Below the pieces are notes generated by a model, which was not told the DNA's origin, ran no database searches, and saw only the letters and a list, made by a program, of their open reading frames with translations. This document shows, piece after piece, positions 29,992 to 36,750 of a stretch of DNA of 64,000 nt. Every line of letters starts with the position of its first letter. The first letter of the stretch is position 1. Origin of the DNA: Amycolatopsis jiangsuensis (GTDB taxonomy: Bacteria > Actinomycetota > Actinomycetes > Mycobacteriales > Pseudonocardiaceae); NCBI RefSeq assembly GCF_014204865.1, contig NZ_JACHMG010000001.1:124001-188000 (forward strand). The letters are read 5' to 3'. A program made the translations under genes and the position numbers.

Positions 29992-30813
29992 ATGGACACG
30001 CTCGGCTCGCAGAGCCCGCAGCTCACCTCGCCGGACTGGCAGGTCCTGTGGCAGGACGACTTCGCCGGACCGCGCGGCGCACCACTGGACCGCGGCCGGT
30101 GGAAGACGATCACCGGCAAGCCCTGGGCCGCCGGGATCGAGTCCTACGCGGACGACACCGATCATCTGAGCCTGGACGGCGACGGGCACCTGCGGCTGAC
30201 CGCCACACACAGCGAGCAGGACGGCTACGTCTCAGCCTGGATCGAGACGGTGCGGGAGGACTTCGTGCCGGCGCCGGGCGGCGCGCTCAAGGTCGAATCG
30301 GTGGTTCAGACCGCCCCGGGGCTGGGCCTCGACTGCGCGATGTTCGCGTGGGCGAACCGGATGCGGCACCTCGGGGACACCGAGCCGCTGCAGGGCTGGT
30401 ACCTCTCCGGCGAGCTGGACGTCTTCGAGGTGGTCAACTCGGAGCCCGCCGACGTCTACGGCGTCGTGCACTCACCGGAGTGCCACCAGCTGCCGTCGCT
30501 GGGGCTGGGCTCCGCCACGGCCACGCCGGACGGACGGCCGCTGAGCGAGGGCTTCCACACCTACTCCGTGGTGTGGACCCGCGATCCGGACTCGATCACC
30601 TGGTACCTCGACGGCCGCGAATACCTCCGGCTCACGCCGGAGGACACCACGCCCCAGGGCTGGCTGTTCACCCAGGAGGTCTTCTTCGGCCTGCTGCTGG
30701 TGGTCGGCAGCCCCGGCGGGCCGGTCATGCCCGGCGAGCCCGACCCCGCCGCCTTCCCGACGACGATGCTGGTCGACCGCGTCACGGTCGCGGAGCTGAG
30801 GCCGCCCGCCTGA
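29992..30813 (+). CDS. GH16-like protein, TrdE-type dehydratase candidate
   Basis: 273 aa. ATG at 29992 is preceded by a purine-rich ribosome site (AGAAGGGAAG) and lies 16 bp after the PKS stop, so it is probably co-transcribed. The fold is that of glycoside hydrolase family 16: an N-terminal W-x-D-D-F beta strand, then the ExDxxE catalytic signature seen as GELDVFEV at about residues 140-147, then a late HTYSVVWTRD strand. No signal peptide is visible, so it acts in the cytoplasm, which is unexpected for a polysaccharide hydrolase. In tirandamycin biosynthesis the GH-family protein TrdE is known to form the 11,12 double bond. Position and family suggest the same role here (inference), since the module making the C11 alcohol has no DH. 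Confidence 0.8.
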   Translation: MDTLGSQSPQLTSPDWQVLWQDDFAGPRGAPLDRGRWKTITGKPWAAGIESYADDTDHLSLDGDGHLRLTATHSEQDGYVSAWIETVREDFVPAPGGALKVESVVQTAPGLGLDCAMFAWANRMRHLGDTEPLQGWYLSGELDVFEVVNSEPADVYGVVHSPECHQLPSLGLGSATATPDGRPLSEGFHTYSVVWTRDPDSITWYLDGREYLRLTPEDTTPQGWLFTQEVFFGLLLVVGSPGGPVMPGEPDPAAFPTTMLVDRVTVAELRPPA

Positions 30814-30838
30814 CCCGTGCCCGCTCCTCCGGATCGCC

Positions 30839-30875
30839 GAAGGCCACCTCGAGGCTGCGTCTCGAGGTGGCCTTC
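30839..30875. terminator. Bidirectional hairpin terminator
   Basis: Perfect 15-bp inverted repeat, arms 30839-30853 and 30861-30875 around a 7-nt loop, between the convergent GH16-like and PadR genes. No long T-run follows, as is common in actinomycetes. Confidence 0.75.
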
Positions 30876-31446
30876 ACGGCCTCGCCGCGGCGCTGAGCTC
30901 CAACCGTCCACTGTGGATTTCCTCGATGAGGGCGCGGGTGAGGTCGAGGTCCGCTTGCAGGTGGGCCCGCAGGTGCAGGATCTCCACCAGCCCGACTCGC
31001 GGCACGTGGCGCCCGGCCGACCCGTCGTACTCGGCCTGTGCCGCCGCGAGCCGGCCCTCCAGCAGCACACATCGGCGCTCGAGGCGGCCCACGGCGTCCT
31101 CCGCCGTCAGCAGGGACATGAACGCCAGCGCGACGCAGTAGGCGGGGTACTCGGGGACGAGGGTGGCCATCAGCTCGCGCAGCCGGTCGCGGGCGACGTC
31201 GCGGCCCGTCGCGGTGATCGAGTAGACGGTGCGCTCAGGGCGCCGGCCGTCGCGGCTGCTCCCGACCGGCTCGATCAGCTCGGCCTTCGCCAGGGTGCCC
31301 ACGGTGTTGTACAGCGCGCCGTGCGTGACCTTGACGACCCGGTCCAGTCCCTGTTCCCGCAGCTGCTGCTGCAGTTCGTACGGGTGCTGTGGCTGGTCGG
31401 TGAGCAAGCGCAGCACGGCGAGGCCCAGCGCGGTGAGACTCCGCAC
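30874..31446 (-). CDS. PadR-family transcriptional repressor (paralogue 1)
   Basis: 190 aa; GTG start at 31446. The N-terminal winged helix is typical of PadR (LGLAVLRLL, HPYELQQQL, then THGALYNTVGTL and RPERTVYSIT), with a C-terminal helical dimerisation region. It is clearly a paralogue of the PadR at 48,040: about half the residues match along the whole length, including VKVTHGALY and PEYPxYCxALAFMSLL. It is divergent from the HelD-like gene, with a shared palindrome in the 93-bp gap. PadR proteins usually repress efflux or stress genes and release DNA on binding a small planar molecule. Here the ligand may be the cluster product (inference). Confidence 0.88.
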   Translation of the reverse strand: MRSLTALGLAVLRLLTDQPQHPYELQQQLREQGLDRVVKVTHGALYNTVGTLAKAELIEPVGSSRDGRRPERTVYSITATGRDVARDRLRELMATLVPEYPAYCVALAFMSLLTAEDAVGRLERRCVLLEGRLAAAQAEYDGSAGRHVPRVGLVEILHLRAHLQADLDLTRALIEEIHSGRLELSAAARP

Positions 31447-31477
31447 TCCTGCTCCCTACGACTCGGTCCGGCAAGTG

Positions 31478-31495
31478 ATAGTCTTATTGTACTAT
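31478..31495. promoter_or_regulatory. Candidate PadR operator, ATAGT-N8-ACTAT
   Basis: Inverted repeat ATAGT (31478-31482) and ACTAT (31491-31495) in the gap between the divergent PadR and HelD-like genes. The same sequence and spacing occur upstream of the second PadR at 48662-48679. It is AT-rich against a GC-rich background. Confidence 0.7.
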
Positions 31496-31539
31496 TACGT
31501 ACGGACGAATACTGCCGACGAATACTGGGGGCGACGAAC

Positions 31540-33696
31540 ATGGCTGCGCCGGACGTGAAGCTCGCCGCCGGCCTCCCAGCCGGTCCGGAGCCCGTCGAGC
31601 CGGAGATCCGCGTCGAGCGCGACTTCATGGAGCACTGCCGCGCGAAGCTGATCCGGATGCGCGGCGAGGCCACCGCGATGCTCGACAGCGGGGCGGCCGA
31701 AGGCGACGCCGTCACGGACAAGTACTTCAACCACGCGCTGCGCGAGTTCCGCAAGCAGGTGGTCAAGGACCTGTCCGGCTTCGACGACGTGCCACTGTTC
31801 TTCGGCCGCCTCGACTACCCGGCGGGTGATGTCTTCGACATCAAGGCCGACGCCGTTCGCGGCGACGGCTCCCACACGCGCCGGGACGACAGCGACCTCG
31901 TTTACGTCGGCCGCCGCGGAGTCCGCGACGAAGACGGCGAACCCATCGTCATCGACTGGCGCGCCATGCTCTCCCGCGCGTTCTACGAAGCGTCCTCATG
32001 GGACCCGATGGGCGTGCGCGTGCGCCGCCGGTACGGTTTCGACCAGCACGGCGTGCTGACCGCCTTCGAAGACGAGCGCTTCACCGGTGCGGACAGCTCC
32101 GGCGGCGGCAGCGATCTGCTGACGGCGGAGATCGAGCGGCCCCGCCAGGGCCCGATGCGCGACATCGTGGCCACGATCCAGCCCGAGCAGATGCGCCTGG
32201 TGCGCGCCTCCGTCGACCAGACGCTGTGCATCCAGGGCGCGCCGGGCACCGGCAAGACCGCGGTGGGCCTGCACCGGCTTGCGTACCTGCTCTTCTCCGA
32301 GCGGGACCGGCTGCGCAAGGGGGGCGGCGTCGCCGTCATCGGGCCCAACAGCTCCTTCCTCGCCTACATCCGCAACGTCCTGCCCGCGCTCGGCGAGGTG
32401 GAGGTCTCCCAGGCCACCATCGACGACCTCACCGGTCAGGGCCGCACCGCCGGCCGCGTCGACGACCTGGCGGCGGCGCGGATCAAAGGCAGCCTGGACA
32501 TGGCTGAGGTCGTCCGGCGCCACCTGTGGTCGCAGATCTGCCAGCCGGAGGAGACGCTCGAACTCACGCATCAGCACCGCACCTGGCGGGTGTCCGTCGA
32601 GCAGCAGGCCGCGGAGCTCGAGGACGTGCTCGGCCGGGGAACCGGCTACAGCGCCGGCCGCGAACTGCTGGTCCAGCGCCTGGCGCATTGCGTGCTGCGT
32701 CAGATGGAACGGGTCGGCCGGGCCGGGACCACACTGACCCAGCTCTGCCGGAACCGGGGGATCGGCCAGGCCGTCCGGCGGATGTGGCCCGCCGTCGACC
32801 CGGCCCGCCTGGCCTTCGACCTGCTCACGGACTCAGACCACCTGGCCGCGGCCGCCGACGGGATCCTGTCGGCGGAGCAGCAGCAGGCCATCCTGGTGAG
32901 TCCTCGTCCGCGCAGCGTCAAGACGATGACCTGGTCGACGCTCGACCTGGCGCTGCTCGACGAAGCCGCGGGCCTGGTCGGCAGGCCGGACCGGCTGGGG
33001 CACATCGTGGTCGACGAAGCACAGGACCTCAGCCCGATGCACTTCCGCGCGATCGCGCGCCGGGTCGCGGGAGCCTGCACGGTGCTGGGCGACCTGGCCC
33101 AGGCGACGAGCCCGTCGGCGGTGGGGGACTGGTCGGAGGTGCTCGCCCACCTTGATCGCCCCCGCGGCCGGATCGAAGTCCTCGACCGCGGCTACCGGGT
33201 GCCCGCGGAGGTGCTGGACTACGCGGCCCGCCTCCTCCCGCACATCGCCCCGGACCTGACCGGGCCGACCTCCATCCGGCACAGCGCGGACGCGCTGCAC
33301 GTGACCCGGACCAGCCCGGACCGGCGAACCGAAACGATTGTCGAAGCCTGCGAAACCGCGCTGGTCCGCGAAGGCTCCGTGTGCCTCATCGCCGCCGACA
33401 ACGACGTCGCGGAACTGCACGAGACCCTGACGGCCCACGACATCAAGCACACGGTCCTCGGCGGCGAGGGCCTGGACGCGGAGCGCGTCACCTTGGCCCC
33501 GGTGACCCTGGCCAAGGGCCTCGAGTACGACACGGTCCTGGTGGTCGAGCCGAGCCGGATCGTCGACGCCGAACCCCGTGGGCTGCAGCGGTTGTACGTG
33601 GCACTGACCCGCGCGGTGAGCCGGCTGCAGGTCGTGCACGCCCAGCCGCTGCCGGTGGCGCTCGCGCCCGAATACGCGCTGACCGACATCCGTTAG
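31540..33696 (+). CDS. helD: HelD/HelR-like UvrD-type ATPase acting on RNA polymerase
   Basis: 718 aa; ATG at 31540 after GGGGG. An open frame upstream is rejected as start because it would overlap PadR. Domains: an N-terminal arm (RDFMEHCRAKLIRMRGEA), Walker A GAPGTGKT at about residue 233, Walker B VVDEAQD at about residue 490, and C-terminal motifs including GLEYDTVLVVEPS and LYVALTRAV. This is the superfamily 1 layout of HelD, which removes RNA polymerase from stalled complexes. The actinomycete relative HelR protects polymerase from rifamycins. Tirandamycin-type tetramates also target RNA polymerase, so self-protection of the producer is a strong inference. The PadR-type operator upstream suggests induction by the product. 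Confidence 0.85.
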   Translation: MAAPDVKLAAGLPAGPEPVEPEIRVERDFMEHCRAKLIRMRGEATAMLDSGAAEGDAVTDKYFNHALREFRKQVVKDLSGFDDVPLFFGRLDYPAGDVFDIKADAVRGDGSHTRRDDSDLVYVGRRGVRDEDGEPIVIDWRAMLSRAFYEASSWDPMGVRVRRRYGFDQHGVLTAFEDERFTGADSSGGGSDLLTAEIERPRQGPMRDIVATIQPEQMRLVRASVDQTLCIQGAPGTGKTAVGLHRLAYLLFSERDRLRKGGGVAVIGPNSSFLAYIRNVLPALGEVEVSQATIDDLTGQGRTAGRVDDLAAARIKGSLDMAEVVRRHLWSQICQPEETLELTHQHRTWRVSVEQQAAELEDVLGRGTGYSAGRELLVQRLAHCVLRQMERVGRAGTTLTQLCRNRGIGQAVRRMWPAVDPARLAFDLLTDSDHLAAAADGILSAEQQQAILVSPRPRSVKTMTWSTLDLALLDEAAGLVGRPDRLGHIVVDEAQDLSPMHFRAIARRVAGACTVLGDLAQATSPSAVGDWSEVLAHLDRPRGRIEVLDRGYRVPAEVLDYAARLLPHIAPDLTGPTSIRHSADALHVTRTSPDRRTETIVEACETALVREGSVCLIAADNDVAELHETLTAHDIKHTVLGGEGLDAERVTLAPVTLAKGLEYDTVLVVEPSRIVDAEPRGLQRLYVALTRAVSRLQVVHAQPLPVALAPEYALTDIR

Positions 33697-33741
33697 GCCC
33701 TACCATGGAATTCACGACGGTGCGGGTTCCCGGGACGACCG

Positions 33742-33758
33742 TAAGGGTCGGCTAGGGG
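33742..33758 (+). promoter_or_regulatory. 11-bp-spaced direct repeat, candidate activator site A
   Basis: TAAGGG (33742-33747) and TAGGGG (33753-33758), 11 bp start to start, 93 bp upstream of the flavin monooxygenase. A possible -10 (GATAAC) lies about 21 bp downstream at 33780. Sites B (39501) and C (48710) have the same pattern and spacing. Confidence 0.6.
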
Positions 33759-33850
33759 TGGGGAAAGATTCACCGGCTGGATAACGTGAGTAAATCGTTG
33801 AGGCGATTCTCCTTGTCGGCGATCTCATGAATTCTGGATGTGGACGAATA

Positions 33851-35368
33851 ATGAATTCCGTCAATGTTCTTGTCGTGGGCGCTGGTCCCACCGGGCTCAC
33901 CCTCGCCTACGACCTCGCCCGCCGGGGCGTCTCGGTGCGGATCATCGACCGGGACGTGAAGTTCACCACCGCCTCCCGCGGCAAAGCCGGAATCCAGCCA
34001 CGCACCCAGGAGGTGTTCGACGACTTCGGCGTCGTCGACCAGGTGCTGCGGGCAGGCACCACCCGGCTGCCGTTCCGGCGCTATCACCGCGACCGGATCG
34101 TCAGTGAAGCGATCCCTTACGAGGCCAACGACCCGCGGCCGGACGCGCCGTACCGTCGGCTGCTGTTCGTCCGGCAGTCCCTGGTCGAGGGGATCCTCCG
34201 GGACCGGCTCGCGGAAACCGGGCACACGGTCGGGTCCGGGGTCGAACTGCTCCGGTTCGAGCAGGGCGCAGAGGGCGTGACGGCGACGCTCGGCTCGGCC
34301 GAGGGGGCGGAGGAGATCACCGCCGACTACCTGGTCGGGTGCGACGGCGGCGCGAGCACCGTGCGCAAGTCGCTCGGGCTGGAGTTCCGCGGGTTCACCG
34401 AGGAGGACCGCAAGCTGCTCGTCGGGGACGTCGAGGTCGACGGGCTGGAGCCGGACGCCTGGTATCAGTGGTACGACATGGAGCGCGGCGTTCTCCTGCT
34501 GTGCCCGCTCGCGGACACCGGCACCTGGCAGATCCAGGCGTCGCCGCCGGTGGACGCCGACGGCTTGCCGATGGGCCCCTCGCTCGAGGCGTTGCAGGCC
34601 TCGGTGGACCGGATCACCGGGATGCCGATCCGGCTGGGCAACCCGACCTGGATGTCGACCATGAAGCGGAACGTGCGGATGGTCGACACCCTGCGCGTCG
34701 ACCGCGTCTTCCTGGCGGGGGACGCCGCCCACGTGCACCCGGTCACCGCCGCGCTGGGCGCGAACACCGGCGTGCAGGACGCGTACAACCTGAGCTGGAA
34801 GCTGGCCAGGGTGCTCGGCGGCGCCGAGGACGGGCTGCTCGACACCTACGAGCGCGAACGGGTGCCCATCGCCGAGTGGACGCTCAAGACCGCGTGCGAC
34901 GCCGGTGACCTGATCGTCGAGGCCATGGTGGCGGGCGAGGGCGGCGCCGAGAAGGGCCTGACCGAGGACTCGCTGCAGCTCGGCCTGCACTACCGGGAAG
35001 GCCCGCTGAGCCGCGACCTCGTCGGCCGGGGCGCGCTCCGCGCGGGTGACCGGGCGCCCGATTCGCCGTGCCCCGGCGCCGCGGACGAGGCGGCGACGCT
35101 GTTCGACGTCTTCCGCGGGCCGCACCTGACGCTGGTGGGCGTCGGCGCGAGTACCGCCGCCGCGCTCGGCGCAGTGGCCGACCGGCGGCGCGGCGACGTG
35201 CGGACGGTCCTGCTGACCGAGCAGCCCGAGGCGTACGCCGGCCCGGACGACCGGCTCGTGCTGGTGCGGCCGGACGGCTACATCGGCCTCATCGCGCCCG
35301 CGGACGACCCGCAGGCCGTACTCGACTACCTGGCGACAGTGGACAGTTTCGTACTGGTGGAGGACTGA
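33851..35368 (+). CDS. Class A FAD-dependent monooxygenase
   Basis: 505 aa. ATG at 33851 (MNSVNVLVVGAG) is chosen over an in-frame ATG at 33827 because GGA sits 7-9 bp upstream and the FAD fold then begins at the usual distance. Motifs: GAGPTG near residue 10, the DG motif CDGGASTVR at about residue 166, and the GD motif GDAAHVHPV at about residue 290. The segment after the GD motif reads VTAALGANTGVQDAYN, whereas most relatives have PPxGGxGMNTG. The C-terminus has the thioredoxin-like domain of phenol-hydroxylase-type enzymes. It probably hydroxylates or epoxidises the tetramate scaffold, or inactivates it as Rox does rifamycin. Which of these cannot be decided here. It has its own promoter with site A. 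Confidence 0.85.
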   Translation: MNSVNVLVVGAGPTGLTLAYDLARRGVSVRIIDRDVKFTTASRGKAGIQPRTQEVFDDFGVVDQVLRAGTTRLPFRRYHRDRIVSEAIPYEANDPRPDAPYRRLLFVRQSLVEGILRDRLAETGHTVGSGVELLRFEQGAEGVTATLGSAEGAEEITADYLVGCDGGASTVRKSLGLEFRGFTEEDRKLLVGDVEVDGLEPDAWYQWYDMERGVLLLCPLADTGTWQIQASPPVDADGLPMGPSLEALQASVDRITGMPIRLGNPTWMSTMKRNVRMVDTLRVDRVFLAGDAAHVHPVTAALGANTGVQDAYNLSWKLARVLGGAEDGLLDTYERERVPIAEWTLKTACDAGDLIVEAMVAGEGGAEKGLTEDSLQLGLHYREGPLSRDLVGRGALRAGDRAPDSPCPGAADEAATLFDVFRGPHLTLVGVGASTAAALGAVADRRRGDVRTVLLTEQPEAYAGPDDRLVLVRPDGYIGLIAPADDPQAVLDYLATVDSFVLVED

Positions 35369-36009
35369 TGTACCGGCCCGAGTACTTCCGCGCCCCCGAT
35401 CTGCAGGCGCAGCACGACCTCATCGAGGAGTACCCGTTCGGCCTGCTCACCCTGTCCATGTTCGGCTCGCCCGCCGCCGTGCACCTCCCGTTCGTGCTCG
35501 ACCGCGACTCCTGGCCGTACGGCAAGCTGCGCGGGCACCTGTCCCGGGGCAACCCCATCGCGAAAGCGTTGTCCGAGAACGTTGAGGTGCTGGTCGCCTT
35601 CACCGGGCCGAGTTCGTACATCTCACCGGACCACTACGAAACCCAGCCGCATTTCCCCACCTGGGCCTATGCGGCGGTGCACGTGAAGGGACGGCCGCGG
35701 CTGCTCGACGACGCCCGGACCGTGCGCCAGCTGACCGACCTGATCGCCGAGCAGGAGGCCCGCCTGGCGCCCAAGGAGCCGTTCGTGCTGCCCCGGCAGT
35801 CCTCGGAGCTGTTCGACGAGTACCTGCAGCTCATCCAAGGGTTCGAGATCTTCATCGGCCGGATCGACGGCATCTTCAAGCTGGGGCAGAACAAGACGCC
35901 GCGTGACATGGCCGCCCAGGCGAAGGCGTTCCGGGAACGGGGGACCGAGAGCTCGCTGCGCATGGCCGATTCGCTGGAACAGCACAACCCGTTTCCCAAG
36001 TTTTCCTGA
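35368..36009 (+). CDS. PaiB-like FMN-binding split-barrel protein
   Basis: 213 aa; TGATG overlap with the flavin monooxygenase, so the two are translationally coupled. The family is recognised from the N-terminal YRPEYFR, the central SSYISPDHY and PTWAYAAVHVKG, typical of the PaiB/FMN-binding negative transcriptional regulator family with its flavin-binding split barrel. Family members have been called regulators of proteases and sporulation but may be flavin or haem enzymes. Coupling to an FAD monooxygenase makes a partner in flavin chemistry or a flavin-dependent reductase plausible, but no function is established. Confidence 0.75.
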   Translation: MYRPEYFRAPDLQAQHDLIEEYPFGLLTLSMFGSPAAVHLPFVLDRDSWPYGKLRGHLSRGNPIAKALSENVEVLVAFTGPSSYISPDHYETQPHFPTWAYAAVHVKGRPRLLDDARTVRQLTDLIAEQEARLAPKEPFVLPRQSSELFDEYLQLIQGFEIFIGRIDGIFKLGQNKTPRDMAAQAKAFRERGTESSLRMADSLEQHNPFPKFS

Positions 36010-36750
36010 AGAGGTGCGCGTAACCGCGCCGCCGAGGCGGCTCGGGGATGGCTGTCCGGCCGGCGTGGGCGCGGGTGGTGGTGATCGGCGCCGGAGGTGC
36101 GTAGCCAGGGGCCTGGCCGGACCGGCACGCACGTCCGGGCGTGTTCACGTTCTGTTGGGTTTGTGCACAACCTCCAAAGGATCGAGAACAAGAAAAGCGC
36201 TCGGCCGTTGTCAAACTAATGATGACAGTTGTTCGGAATCGAATTCTGTTTCTCCGGACGGGTGCGGGATTCGCACCCTCGGCGAGAGATATGACATACA
36301 TCCGGAATGTCGGGGATTCCCGGTCGCCGCGGCCCTGATTTCGCAGGTCCACCACGTTGCCGAGGTGGTCAGTGACACCTGGGGGCAGATCGTCAAGGTG
36401 GATCGGCTGGACGCCGCGATCGGGACCGGCGATGACCCGAATGCCAGACATGGTTCCCTGGCGCCAGGGAACCTGGCCGGTCAGCTGACCGAGGGGAGTC
36501 AGGTGTGCCCTTCGGTCGACCCGGTGACAACGGAGGGTGGAGCTATTCGGCTGGCGACCGCATATCAACCCGTCAAATGGGTGACATGCCATGCTGCTCT
36601 GCGTGACCTGACATTCCCGCATCCCCCTGGTACCGTGATCATCGCAAAGTACTGGGACTGGGATTGAGACTTGTTTTCCGATGACTGGGGGGTCTGTCCG
36701 GTTGTCATGCCGGCTTGACTCGTTGTGCAAAAAACTGGCCTGGGGGTCTT
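36010..36750. other. 741-bp intergenic region with palindromes, no supported gene
   Basis: No open frame here has convincing start, codon bias or recognisable family. The stretch at about 36130-36330 has lower GC than its surroundings. It contains a 7-bp-stem hairpin (36260-36278), a 22-bp perfect palindrome (36451-36472) and a 14-bp palindrome (36477-36490). It probably holds the promoter and leader of the LuxR-type regulator. Confidence 0.6.
36451..36490. promoter_or_regulatory. Two adjacent perfect palindromes upstream of the LuxR regulator
   Basis: GGTTCCCTGG (36451-36460) is followed directly, after the central CG, by CCAGGGAACC to 36472, a perfect 22-bp palindrome. Seven bases after its first half-site pair ends... 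CGGTCAGCTGACCG at 36477-36490 is a 14-bp perfect palindrome. They lie about 260-300 bp before the GTG of the regulator and could be operator sites or RNA hairpins in a leader. Confidence 0.45.

Noticed and set aside
30817..31539. Upstream extension of the HelD reading frame
   Set aside because: It would overlap the whole PadR gene and the operator. ATG at 31540 with GGGGG upstream fits the HelD N-terminus.
36245..36300. tRNA-like piece on the minus strand (GGTGC-GAATCCC-GCACC resembling a T arm)
   Set aside because: The loop is not a TTCRANY T-loop, and no acceptor, D or anticodon arms can be built around it. It is better explained as a simple hairpin.
36141..36338. 65-codon plus-strand open frame in the intergenic region
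   Set aside because: GTG start without a ribosome site, no recognisable motif, and codon use unlike neighbouring genes.
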